Shown here: in pieces, positions 51,337 to 59,926 of the stretch
Numbering within the stretch: the stretch's first letter is position 1
How the letters are laid out: each line of letters opens with the position of its first letter
Assembly: GCF_017377745.1 (NCBI RefSeq)
Contig: NZ_JAFVMG010000002.1
Location: forward strand, 186,001 to 250,000
Reading direction: 5' to 3'
DNA: 64,000 nucleotides
Origin: Acetobacter suratthaniensis
Lineage (GTDB): Bacteria; Pseudomonadota; Alphaproteobacteria; Acetobacterales; Acetobacteraceae
Made by a program: the position numbers and the translations under genes
The notes under the pieces: generated by a model
Databases searched by the model: none
What the model was told of the DNA's origin: nothing
The model's input: only the letters and a program-made list of their open reading frames with translations

Positions 51337-52394
51337 GCAGCCTCCTGCGTGCAGCGCGCCCACTCCGCAAACAGCGAAAGCGGCGTAACATCCTGCCGGG
51401 TTGAAACGGAAAAATGATCCTGCCCCTGCGTATCCTGACGAATGGTCAGCCAGTCATCCCACAGAGCGCTCCGGCGCAGGGTTTCAAGCAGGGTCGGGCC
51501 AGCCTCTACCAGAAGCCACAAAGCCTCGGTGCGGGCGAGCAGGTCTGGCAGGGCGGCACTGTCCGGGCAGAACTGCACATCAAATACCTGCTCACGACTG
51601 GCAAGCCAGTCTGCTGGCACATTGGCCTGTTGGCCGCACACCACCAGCAACCGCCGACGTTCAGGGTGATCTTCCACATGCCGGACTGTCAGATCGGGCC
51701 TGTCCGCCCGTGCTGTGCCTGTTCCGGTTATGATACCATCGGTCACACGCCGCAGGGCATGAGCGAACCGCAGGGAGTCCGGTGAAGTAAAGGTTGTCCG
51801 CCCAGCCGGGGGCAACATGGACCCCGCACTATCGAGCGCCTGTTTGACCGTAATCCACGGCCGCCCGCGCACGGCCTTGCTGACAAATGGCGCCAGCAAC
51901 GCACGGCAGCGGTTCAACACACTTTCAGCATGCGCACTCTGGGCAAGCCAACGGACATCCAGCCCACGCTCCGCCAGAAAAGCCGCACCACCGCCCTGCA
52001 CATGAGGATTGGGGTCCGCGCAGCCAATCCACACCGTGCGCACCGGCGTGGAAAGCAGAGCCTGCGTACAGGGAGGGGTACGGCCGGTGTGATTGCAGGG
52101 CTCAAGCGTAACAACAGCGGTATGAATACGCTCGACCACACCGAGTTGCCGGGCCTGTTCAACCGCCAGACGCTCGGCATGGGCCGCCCCTGCACGGTGG
52201 TGCGCGGCAATAACCAGCACCGTGCCGTTTGCATCCAGCAGCACGCAGCCTACCGCCGGGTTAGGGGCTGTACGCCCCATAAAGCGCCAGGCTTCAGACA
52301 CGGCGAGGTCGAACGCGGCGCCTATAGCCGCCGGCATTTCATACGCCCATGAATGTTGAGTGCTGCTCACCCTGATTTCTCTCATCCATCCCAT
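51321..52394 (-). CDS. ribD: Bifunctional riboflavin deaminase-reductase
   Basis: A protein of up to 357 residues. The N-terminal deaminase has TAPNPAVGCV, HAERLAVEQA and the zinc-binding PCNHTGRTPPC. The C-terminal reductase (from about 175) has GRPWITVKQALDSAG and the NADPH fold (VEAGPTLLETL). It carries out the second and third steps of riboflavin synthesis. The start is unclear: ATG 52394, ATG 52385 or ATG 52337 (MPAAIGAAFD) are all possible. It is the first gene after the FMN riboswitch. Confidence 0.93.
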   Translation of the reverse strand: MGWMREIRVSSTQHSWAYEMPAAIGAAFDLAVSEAWRFMGRTAPNPAVGCVLLDANGTVLVIAAHHRAGAAHAERLAVEQARQLGVVERIHTAVVTLEPCNHTGRTPPCTQALLSTPVRTVWIGCADPNPHVQGGGAAFLAERGLDVRWLAQSAHAESVLNRCRALLAPFVSKAVRGRPWITVKQALDSAGSMLPPAGRTTFTSPDSLRFAHALRRVTDGIITGTGTARADRPDLTVRHVEDHPERRRLLVVCGQQANVPADWLASREQVFDVQFCPDSAALPDLLARTEALWLLVEAGPTLLETLRRSALWDDWLTIRQDTQGQDHFSVSTRQDVTPLSLFAEWARCTQEAACSLV

Positions 52395-52479
52395 ACACCG
52401 GACGGACTCAGGGCTTAACGAGAAAACACGCCCCCACCTCTCCCACGCAGGACGCGGGTCAGCCGGGAGAAATCCCTCG

Positions 52480-52622
52480 CGTTCTCTTTCATCCGGACTA
52501 TCACCGTCGGCCCCGGAATTACACCGGATCTGCTGACCCCGCCGAAACGGGCGCTCGCGGGCTTACAACCTGATAAAAGGCTGCTTACCGCCGGTAGGGA
52601 GTTACACCCTGCCCTGAGAACG
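52480..52622 (-). promoter_or_regulatory. FMN riboswitch (RFN element)
   Basis: On the minus strand AGGGCAGGGTG, CTCCCTACCGGCGGTAAGC, the paired arms around CCGGTGTAATTCC, and GTGATAGTCCGGATGAAAGAG match the conserved RFN core. P1 forms from CGTTCTC at the 5' end and GAGAACG at the 3' end. It represses ribD-ribE-ribBA-ribH when FMN is high. A short stem (CCCGCG / CGTGGG) lies downstream, but I cannot tell transcriptional from translational control. Confidence 0.96.
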
Positions 52623-53076
52623 TCACCACCACCTTTGCAGTGATGCTGTTAATCAAGATGGGGGTAAGCGTCTTTCGTTGCAAGAGCTAAAATGACTGCG
52701 CTGTCAGCCCGCACCCGTGGCTGCCCCTCACGTTTTGGTGGGGCACGCCCCCCGACTGTTACTTGCATGCAATAGCCGGGCACTTTTTTACTTCAGCAAC
52801 ACAATACAGGATTTCTGTCGCATGATTGTCGCATTTCCGACACGATCTGACGCAGAAACAAAATAGACTGAAAAATTATTTTTCCTTTATATATAAACAT
52901 TATTTCCGTTTTTTATTTGATTATAAACGCACTGAAAAACCATTCCCAACCGCGAAAACAGCCGTTCCGGCCGCTCATTTAATTGCACTTCGTAACAAAG
53001 CATATTACCGAATAATTACATTACCCAGCGTAATTAAACAGACATTCAATAAGTAATTATGAAGGATACTGACCGT
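52623..53076. other. AT-rich region upstream of the second porin
   Basis: About 450 bases between the FMN riboswitch and the porin start. The stretch from about 52790 to 53060 is strongly AT-rich against the GC-rich surroundings. It should hold the porin promoter and the rib promoter on the other strand. An inverted repeat TAATTAC / GTAATTA (53013-53036) lies about 40 bases before the start. Confidence 0.55.
53013..53036. promoter_or_regulatory. Inverted repeat before the porin (candidate operator)
   Basis: TAATTAC (53013-53019) and GTAATTA (53030-53036) with a 10-bp spacer, close to the porin start. No regulator is encoded nearby, so this is only a candidate site. Confidence 0.35.
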
Positions 53077-54420
53077 ATGGCCCTTACCCGCAGAAAACTG
53101 GCCGGTTTTTCCGCGCTTACCCTCGCATCCTTCGTCGCTTCACAGGCCGCCACACCGGCTCACGCCGAATGGCACCCGTTTGCGACAACCGCAACCAAGA
53201 GCAAGGGCTTTTCACACTGGCTGTCCGATATTACCCTGACCGGACTGATTGATGGTGGCATTATGGCCAACCCGGCCCGCCCCACTGATGGTTATAACTA
53301 CGGCAACTTCTTTGCTGATCACGCCAATCAGGCACAGCTTAATCAGGTGGTGCTGACGCTGCAGAAAGCCAACACTGGCGATGCCAGCGAATATCAGGTT
53401 GGCTTCACCCTGCAGGGCATCTACGGTTCGGACTCGCGTTATTACCACCTTGTTGGCATCAGCGATCAGGAATGGAACGCCCGTTACCAGCTCATCCCCG
53501 CGCAGGCCCATGTTGATGTGCATCTGCCTTGGGCCACGGATGGCGGCCTGGACATGCAGGTCGGTATCCTTCAGGCCCCCATGGGCGTGGAAGTCATGGA
53601 CCCGACGGCACGCCCCTTCTATACGCTGGCGTATACATCCCAGTATTCCGTGCCTTTCGAGCATGTGGGGGCCATGTTCAACTGGCATGTCAACAAGACT
53701 GTGGATGTCACCTTCGGGATCGATACCGGCAATCAGGTCACGTTTGGCTCATCTGACAACAACTCCCGTCCTGCCGGGTATTTCGGTATCAACCTCAACA
53801 ACCTTCTGGGCGGCAAGCTGAAGATTGTTGAACTGAGCCGTGTCGGCCCGGAAAACCCCACGAGCACGGTAGCTGGTTATGGCTATACAGGCCGCGTGTC
53901 CAATCAGGCTGAACGCTTCTGGAACGACATCAACGCAACGCTGCAGGTCAATGACCGCCTGAGTGTAACGGCGGAGTTCAACTACCTGCATGATCAGGGC
54001 ACGCGCACACCGTATGGTTCCAGCGGCCCCTTCAAATCGGCTGATGCCTGGAGCGTTGTAACCTTCCTGAGCTATGTCGTCAGCCCAAGCGTGACTTTCA
54101 ACTATCGTGGCGAAATCTACCGCGATAACAACAACCTGATGGTCACGACCTTTACTGGCAACAACTCATATATGAACGCCATCGCGGGCCGTGGTTACAC
54201 AACATACTCAAATGGTGGTCAGGCCAGTGATCGTGGCACCACTTATGGCGAACTAACGCTGGGCATCAACTACCACCCCGATCTGGGCAAGCATGTGCGC
54301 GTGTTCGCCCTACGGCCTGAAATCCGCTTTGACCGCTCACTCAACAATACCCACGTTTTCAACGGCGGTCGTAACAACGGCATGTTCACCTTTGGTGGCG
54401 ATGCCATGATCGGCTTCTGA
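53077..54420 (+). CDS. Outer-membrane beta-barrel porin (Bbp2/OmpL-like)
   Basis: A 447-residue protein. A signal peptide (RRKLAGFSALTLASFVASQAA, AHA/EW cleavage) is followed by a beta-barrel with repeated strands (ITLTGLIDGGIMANP, VEVMDPTARPFYTLAYTSQYSVPFEHVGAMF) and a C-terminal Phe as outer-membrane signal (GGDAMIGF). The strand pattern matches the porin-2/Bbp2-type family. I chose ATG 53077 because GAAGGA lies upstream; ATG 53059 precedes that site. Substrate unknown. Confidence 0.85.
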   Translation: MALTRRKLAGFSALTLASFVASQAATPAHAEWHPFATTATKSKGFSHWLSDITLTGLIDGGIMANPARPTDGYNYGNFFADHANQAQLNQVVLTLQKANTGDASEYQVGFTLQGIYGSDSRYYHLVGISDQEWNARYQLIPAQAHVDVHLPWATDGGLDMQVGILQAPMGVEVMDPTARPFYTLAYTSQYSVPFEHVGAMFNWHVNKTVDVTFGIDTGNQVTFGSSDNNSRPAGYFGINLNNLLGGKLKIVELSRVGPENPTSTVAGYGYTGRVSNQAERFWNDINATLQVNDRLSVTAEFNYLHDQGTRTPYGSSGPFKSADAWSVVTFLSYVVSPSVTFNYRGEIYRDNNNLMVTTFTGNNSYMNAIAGRGYTTYSNGGQASDRGTTYGELTLGINYHPDLGKHVRVFALRPEIRFDRSLNNTHVFNGGRNNGMFTFGGDAMIGF

Positions 54421-54434
54421 TCTAACGCTCCCCG

Positions 54435-54476
54435 CCCTCTCTTTTCCTACCTTCACGGGTAAAGGCAAAGAGAGGG
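54435..54476 (+). terminator. Hairpin after the porin
   Basis: A 10-bp perfect stem (CCCTCTCTTT / AAAGAGAGGG) with a 22-nt loop, 15 nt past the stop codon. No T-run follows. Confidence 0.5.
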
Positions 54477-54696
54477 TGGCCATTTCAAACAGCGAAATCA
54501 TTTAAAACAGCCTCTTGGGTTGCTATTACATGGCCCGGGTTCTGATCCGGGGCAGACTATTGCCCCGGCGCATGGCCTTCTCTACAATACAGAACGTTCA
54601 TTTCTGTCTTTTTTTCCATATCTTATTTAACGATCTTTTAACCGGTTTTGGCGCGGAATAAACCATCGTCCGTCCCGGAAACTGGAGTCATGAACC

Positions 54697-55368
54697 ATGT
54701 CGGCCACGTCATCCGCTCAACAGCCCACCCCAGTTTCCTGGCAGAAAACCAATGTCAGCCCGGATTCTGCCGGCAATAGTGCCGCCGCTGCTCATGACAG
54801 CGCCACCAGCTCTGACAAAAAAGCGGAAGTAGAGGCCGATACCATCGCCCTGTCCGCTGCGGCCCAGCATGCGCTCAGCAACAGCGCTGGCAGCACCTAT
54901 TCAGACAGCAGCATTAATAACCTGAGCGCCATGCTTGATGCCGCAGCCTCTGTCATCAACAACGCATCCACCCCCTATGCCCAGAAGGTTGCGGCTTATG
55001 GCGCGGTGGAGCATCTGAAATATCTGCTCGTCAACTCTCCCTCCGCCAATGGGGCGGACAGCAACGTCAACATGTATTCGTCCCGGCTGGACAATATCGG
55101 CCTGCAGTTCCGTACCGCTACCGCCAACTACACGTATCAGGCAATGCTCCAGCACGACACATCCAGCTCGGATGCGGGTGCCCAGAGCAATTCCGACAAC
55201 CAGAATCTTGCAGCCAGCACCATCACCACACTCGGCTCTACCGCCGATGACAGCAGCAACAGCTCGGCGCAGAACGCGCAGTCCAGCGCTGCCGCCGCCA
55301 GCGTAACCGGCAGTGTGCAGCACACGACCCATACGCACAAACACCATTCCGACATCAACAACGCCTAG
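54697..55368 (+). CDS. Hypothetical Ser/Ala/Asn-rich protein
   Basis: A 223-residue protein I do not recognise. There is no signal peptide or membrane segment. Residues 1-45 are low-complexity, with DTIALSAAAQHAL at about 48-60, a motif seen in FlgM-like and other small alphaproteobacterial proteins. Residues about 70-150 look helical (LSAMLDAAASVINN, GAVEHLKYLLVN, YTYQAMLQ). The C-terminal 70 residues are Ser/Ala/Asn-rich, ending in a His-rich HTTHTHKHHSD that could bind metal. Next to it lies UDP-glucose dehydrogenase. Confidence 0.65.
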   Translation: MSATSSAQQPTPVSWQKTNVSPDSAGNSAAAAHDSATSSDKKAEVEADTIALSAAAQHALSNSAGSTYSDSSINNLSAMLDAAASVINNASTPYAQKVAAYGAVEHLKYLLVNSPSANGADSNVNMYSSRLDNIGLQFRTATANYTYQAMLQHDTSSSDAGAQSNSDNQNLAASTITTLGSTADDSSNSSAQNAQSSAAAASVTGSVQHTTHTHKHHSDINNA

Positions 55369-55377
55369 GCCCGTAGC

Positions 55378-55405
55378 CCGTCCAGCGGTTAAAACCGCGT
55401 GGACG
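55378..55405 (+). terminator. Hairpin after the Ser/Ala-rich gene
   Basis: CGTCCA-GCGGTT pairs with CCGC-GTGGACG (one bulge) across AAAA. There is no T-run, so this is tentative. Confidence 0.4.
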
Positions 55406-55533
55406 GATGCCTGACACTCCTGTATGCCCGAATTCTGTTACCAAAAGCCCGGAGCGGATGTTCCGGCTTTCGCTCGCCGTTATGCAACAGGCCGGGTGAA
55501 AGTGTCTTTCGGATACATGAAATGGGAAAGACA

Positions 55534-56700
55534 ATGCAGATTGCCGTCGTCGGGCTTGGTTATGTCGGGCTTTCAAATGCCATTTTACTTGCACAGCACC
55601 ATACTGTTACAGCGGTAGATATAGACGCGGAACGGGTGGCGAGCGTCAATCGCCGGGAATCCCCCATTATTGACGACAGGATTACCGAGTTCCTGAATGA
55701 CCGCGCACTGTCCCTACAGGCCACAACAGACCTGAACGCCGCCTGCCATGATGCGGAGCTGGTCATTATCGCCACGCCCACAAATTACGACCCCCATACG
55801 AATTCTTTCGATACGTCCTCTGTGCAGGATGTGATCAAGCGCGTTCTGGCCATTAACCCTATTGCCACGCTGATTATCAAATCGACCATTCCGGTCGGGT
55901 TTGTGGATGAGCAGCGCCAGACCCATGCAACGGACAGGATTATTTTTTCCCCCGAGTTCCTGCGTGAAGGTCGCGCCCTGCACGACAACCTATATCCGTC
56001 ACGCATCATCGTAGGGGATCACTCCGAGCGCGCCCGGCAATTCGCCCACCTGATGGCCGAAGGCGCTGCCAAAACCGATATTCCCGAACTGTTTACCGAA
56101 CCAGCCGAGGCCGAAGCGATCAAGCTGTTCGCCAACACCTATCTGGCCATGCGGGTTGCCTTTTTCAACGAACTCGACAGCTATGCTCTTGCCCGCGGCA
56201 TGAGCGCACGCCAGATCATCGAAGGCGTTTGCCTCGACCCACGGATCGGCCAGCATTACAACAATCCGTCTTTTGGCTACGGCGGCTACTGCCTGCCCAA
56301 GGACACCAAGCAGCTTCTGGCCAATTATACACAGGTACCGCAGAATCTCATCAGCGCCATTGTGGATGCCAACAGAACCCGCAAGGATTTTCTGGCAGAT
56401 CATATTCTGGCAATGAACCCGCGCGTGGTGGGCATTTACCGTCTGGTCATGAAAGCATCCTCGGACAATTTCCGCCAAAGCTCCATTCAGGGCATTATGA
56501 AGCGGCTCAAAGCCAAGGGTATCGAAGTCATTGTCTATGAACCGACCATGACGGAAGACCTGTTCTTCGGCTCTCAGGTCATTCGTGATCCGGCCACGTT
56601 CAAGGCCCGCTCGGACGTAATTATTGCCAACCGCATCACCCCGGATCTGGGCGATGTCGCAAACAAGGTCTTTACCCGCGACCTGTTCGGCACCGACTGA
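55534..56700 (+). CDS. ugd: UDP-glucose 6-dehydrogenase
   Basis: A 388-residue enzyme. The NAD motif [14 protein letters not shown] is at the N-terminus, the catalytic Cys sits in [14 protein letters not shown] (about residue 252), and [10 protein letters not shown] lies near 113. It makes UDP-glucuronate for surface polysaccharide. ATG 55534 (MQIAVVGLG) fits the family start. It lies close to flippase and glycosyltransferase genes, but on the opposite strand from the flippase operon. Confidence 0.93.
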   Translation: MQIAVVGLGYVGLSNAILLAQHHTVTAVDIDAERVASVNRRESPIIDDRITEFLNDRALSLQATTDLNAACHDAELVIIATPTNYDPHTNSFDTSSVQDVIKRVLAINPIATLIIKSTIPVGFVDEQRQTHATDRIIFSPEFLREGRALHDNLYPSRIIVGDHSERARQFAHLMAEGAAKTDIPELFTEPAEAEAIKLFANTYLAMRVAFFNELDSYALARGMSARQIIEGVCLDPRIGQHYNNPSFGYGGYCLPKDTKQLLANYTQVPQNLISAIVDANRTRKDFLADHILAMNPRVVGIYRLVMKASSDNFRQSSIQGIMKRLKAKGIEVIVYEPTMTEDLFFGSQVIRDPATFKARSDVIIANRITPDLGDVANKVFTRDLFGTD

Positions 56701-56758
56701 CCTACAGAGGTTCAGGCTCCTGAAGGCCCCCTCCCCTAAGCCCTGTCAGCGCAGGATA

Positions 56759-58090
56759 TTAGCCCGCAGGCGGTGGCTTAGGGTATCCGCGTGCCTCTTT
56801 AGCAAATGCGGCGCGTGCGTGAATGGCAAAAAATGCCAGTAGCGTTGCAGAAAACAGCACGAGGCTATAGGCCGCTCCGATCGTACCCCAGACACGCACC
56901 ATCAGAAACAGTACAGGCAGATTAACCAGCACGTTAAGCACCTGAAACCGGAACAGCGCATGCAAACGCCCGGTGACGACAAGAAATGGTTCAAGCGGCA
57001 GACCCAGAATGGTTAACAAAGCCCCGCAGACCAGCACCGGCAGCAGGTAGCCCCCACCACCGTGGATACCCAGCAGCAGATAAAGAACCTGATCACCAAA
57101 CAGGCTAACCACCAAAAGCGCTGCACAGGCAAAAAGTAGGGCTGAAAAAAAGAGCTTTCTGATAACCCGGTGCATTTCCTCCATCCGCCCTTCTTCGCGC
57201 AGATGCACAAACTCGGGATAAAGGGCTGGCATGAACGTACGCATAGGCCGAACAAGGCCATTGGATATCTGGTCAGACACCTTGTAAATGGCGGCTTCCG
57301 TTGGCCCTATACTGCCGCCGATCAGCAAAATTGGCAGCTTTTTGGTTGCGGCCAGCAAAATCTTGTTCAGACTGGCCATAATGGTGAATGTCCATGCCCC
57401 TTGCATAAACGCAGGCGTGTGCAGGATTTGCCGCCAGCCGAAACAAGCAGGTTCATATTTTTTCAGGGCGTAAAACGTTGCGGCCATATCAGAAAAAAAC
57501 AGCACAACCGAGGAAAGCAGCCAGACATACAGAAAATACGTCAGGCCCATATGGGCATAATACCCCACCATACTGGCCAGAATACGGAAAGATGCGGTCA
57601 GGCCATTACCAAATGTCAGATAGGTAAACTTGTTCAGAAGCCGGACCGTGCCAACACACCAGCCGGTTTTATCGAAAAACACAAACAGCAGGCAAATATC
57701 CATTACCGGATGCAGCGGCCCGGTCCAACCCAGCCACGAAGATAAACACCACAGCCCGCCTTCGCCGATCAGATAGCCAACAGCCCCACTCAAAAAATCA
57801 AGCCGCATACCAAAGCGTAGCACATGATACAGATCAGTCCGCCGCCCTTCACGGTAAGGGGCGGCCCCATAATGCAACACCGTTTGCCATGAGAGCAGGC
57901 TGGTAAGATCGGAAATGATCTCTATGTACGAAATAACCAGCAAAATCTGCCCAAATGTCGCAATACCAACAGCCTGCACCGTATACGGTATGTAGATAAA
58001 ACTCGCTGCGGCGGCGATACCTTTTTCAAACAAAAGAACCGCTGCATTCCATGCAATCCGTGTCATCGGTGTTTTACTACGACTGCTCAT
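56759..58090 (-). CDS. Polysaccharide flippase (Wzx/MATE-type)
   Basis: A protein of about 443 residues with 12 predicted helices and no soluble domain, of the polysaccharide-transporter (PST/MVF) type (WNAAVLLFEKGIAAAASFIYIP, AAIYKVSDQISNGLVRPMRTFMPALYPEF). It should move lipid-linked sugar units across the inner membrane. ATG 58090 overlaps the previous gene's stop (ATGA), which suggests coupled translation. Confidence 0.82.
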   Translation of the reverse strand: MSSRSKTPMTRIAWNAAVLLFEKGIAAAASFIYIPYTVQAVGIATFGQILLVISYIEIISDLTSLLSWQTVLHYGAAPYREGRRTDLYHVLRFGMRLDFLSGAVGYLIGEGGLWCLSSWLGWTGPLHPVMDICLLFVFFDKTGWCVGTVRLLNKFTYLTFGNGLTASFRILASMVGYYAHMGLTYFLYVWLLSSVVLFFSDMAATFYALKKYEPACFGWRQILHTPAFMQGAWTFTIMASLNKILLAATKKLPILLIGGSIGPTEAAIYKVSDQISNGLVRPMRTFMPALYPEFVHLREEGRMEEMHRVIRKLFFSALLFACAALLVVSLFGDQVLYLLLGIHGGGGYLLPVLVCGALLTILGLPLEPFLVVTGRLHALFRFQVLNVLVNLPVLFLMVRVWGTIGAAYSLVLFSATLLAFFAIHARAAFAKEARGYPKPPPAG

Positions 58091-58944
58091 AAAACCCCGT
58101 TCCGCTGGCCTATACCCGAGCGGAAGCAGGTTCTGCACAGGTGTTCAAGCAGGGTGCGTATTGTATCGGGTAACGGAAAAATATCTTTATGGTAAAGCAG
58201 AGTGCCAGAAAGGGCTGCTCGCACCAGTTCATCATGTTTTTTACCCATCAACCCATTAATAGCGCTCAAAAACCGCGCTGTCCGGTTTATATCCTCGGCA
58301 GGGTAGAGAATGCGCAGCGTATCAAAAAACGCCACATGACGGCTGATAATCTTGCGGAGTGCATGAAACCGGGCAGCCGTTAGCCCCGGACTATCAAGAA
58401 ACGCAGGAATACGGGCAATTTCAGCATGGAGATACGCATTGATAGTCCATGCGTCACCAACCCGCGCCCGCTGCACCATGTGCGCACGCCACCGTGCAAA
58501 AAAGGCTGTCGCCAGAACGCTCATTCCTACTCCACACAAAAAAGCCCGACCGGCAGAAGCGTTTCTAAAAGCATCCTGTGCTTCGCCCATCAGGGTGGAG
58601 GTCGCCTCGTATAGAAATGGCCTTTTATGCGCTGGCGTATAAAGACAGAATGCAAACCCCATATGTTTGTAACGCGCCCGAATCTGCTTCAATACCGCCC
58701 GTTCAGGCTCGGGCAGATCGCGCAGGCCTATGAGCTGGCGGGCCAAACCTGCCATTACGGATGACTGCGGCCCCTGTTGCCAAAGCTGGCGACTGAGGTT
58801 CAGGCATTCGGCAAACTGGGTCTGGCTAAAACCACCGGGGAAATGATCGGGCAAGGCAATGTGTTCATCAACAACATCATTGACCGCAATCGCAGCCAAT
58901 AGCGCATCAAGCGTCTCGTGTGGAAACTGAACCCGAACAGACAT
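58087..58944 (-). CDS. Hypothetical helical protein with CHAD-like C-terminus
   Basis: About 285 residues, not recognised as a named family. It appears all-helical and soluble. The segment at about 200-250 (RFHALRKIISRHVAFFDTLRILYPAED, then FLSAINGLMGKKHDELV) resembles the second repeat of CHAD domains: an L-H-x-L-R-K pattern, a following basic/aromatic helix and a LG-x-x-x-D loop. CHAD proteins bind polyphosphate. The likeness is weak and my call is inference. ATG 58944 is chosen over 58959. It sits between the P-loop gene and the flippase, in one operon. Confidence 0.55.
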   Translation of the reverse strand: MSVRVQFPHETLDALLAAIAVNDVVDEHIALPDHFPGGFSQTQFAECLNLSRQLWQQGPQSSVMAGLARQLIGLRDLPEPERAVLKQIRARYKHMGFAFCLYTPAHKRPFLYEATSTLMGEAQDAFRNASAGRAFLCGVGMSVLATAFFARWRAHMVQRARVGDAWTINAYLHAEIARIPAFLDSPGLTAARFHALRKIISRHVAFFDTLRILYPAEDINRTARFLSAINGLMGKKHDELVRAALSGTLLYHKDIFPLPDTIRTLLEHLCRTCFRSGIGQRNGVL

Positions 58945-59027
58945 GACCTGAACCCGCAACCAGAAAGCGCCTCATGCCTGCATGAGCAGAAGCGCCCGAA
59001 CGCTGGTAGAAACGTAAAGGCAGAAAG

Positions 59028-59855
59028 TCAATGACACCCACCGGCTGAAGACCGCCCCCCTCCGGGCTGATAAGCCTCCAGCACGGCGCTCACATGGTAG
59101 CGGGCTGTTTCCAGAACCTCTTGTAAGGGCTGGGTTGCATCCAGCTCCACCACAGGCGCACCGTTAAAGGACAGGCGCGGCACATCCGCCACCTTCTGGC
59201 GCAGGGTCTCGGGCCTGTGGTCAGGTTTACGCGCAAGGGCCGTGGCAAGGTCAATATTAAGCCGCAGCACCAGATCGGGCCTGAAACCAGCCATCCACAC
59301 ATAAACCGCCTGCTCAAGCCGGGTCAGCAGCCGCACAAGCCCATGTTTTGGCTGCCGCGCCACCAGTCCGGGGCCATCCATCGGGCCGGGGACCACCGCC
59401 TGCGGGTAGCGGTCAGTCAGGATGACATAACCCCGCTTATGCAGCCCGCGCATACGCACAAACCGAAGTAACCGCCGCATGGAGAGCAGAAAAATGATCA
59501 GAGCCGCTCCCGGCCCCACACCCTGCCCCTGACGGCTCTGCACCGCTTTGCCCGCTATTGCCTTATCTGCCCTGCGGCCAATCAGCGGCATACGGGCGAT
59601 CGCCCGCCCCCAGCTTCCTGTCTGCTTACCCAGATGGCAAAAACGCGTGGGCTGGCGGGTGTTCATCCAGTCAAACAGAGTAGCGCCCAATGTAGTCTTG
59701 CCACTTCCATCGGAGCCAACCAACGCAATGACAGGCACACGCCGCCCCGGTAGCGGGGTGTACGCCCCGCCCACTTCAACCGGCTTGCCGTATTCCGCCA
59801 TTATTGCTGTCCTAGCCTCTGCATCCGATACAACCTCTGACTGATCAGCAAACAT
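59028..59855 (-). CDS. Thymidylate-kinase-like P-loop protein
   Basis: A 275-residue protein. Walker A is GSDGSGKTT near residue 48, and LTDRYPQ is the DRY motif of thymidylate-kinase-type enzymes. Residues 125-175 are hydrophobic and basic (ALIIFLLSMRRLLRFVRM), unlike normal Tmk, which has about 210 residues. Because a housekeeping tmk is usually elsewhere and this gene leads a polysaccharide operon, a role in phosphorylating or handling a sugar or lipid intermediate is plausible but unproven. ATG 59855 has GGGAG upstream. Confidence 0.7.
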   Translation of the reverse strand: MFADQSEVVSDAEARTAIMAEYGKPVEVGGAYTPLPGRRVPVIALVGSDGSGKTTLGATLFDWMNTRQPTRFCHLGKQTGSWGRAIARMPLIGRRADKAIAGKAVQSRQGQGVGPGAALIIFLLSMRRLLRFVRMRGLHKRGYVILTDRYPQAVVPGPMDGPGLVARQPKHGLVRLLTRLEQAVYVWMAGFRPDLVLRLNIDLATALARKPDHRPETLRQKVADVPRLSFNGAPVVELDATQPLQEVLETARYHVSAVLEAYQPGGGRSSAGGCH

Positions 59856-59926
59856 GGGATTACTCCCGCCACGTTGCAACGCACACTCACACCTGCTTAA
59901 ATCGCATGGCGGAGGCATAAGCGGGC

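Noticed and set aside
52826..53056. A 76-residue open frame before the porin
   Set aside because: It starts at TTG, is Phe/Lys/Tyr-rich as expected from AT-rich DNA, and has no Shine-Dalgarno.
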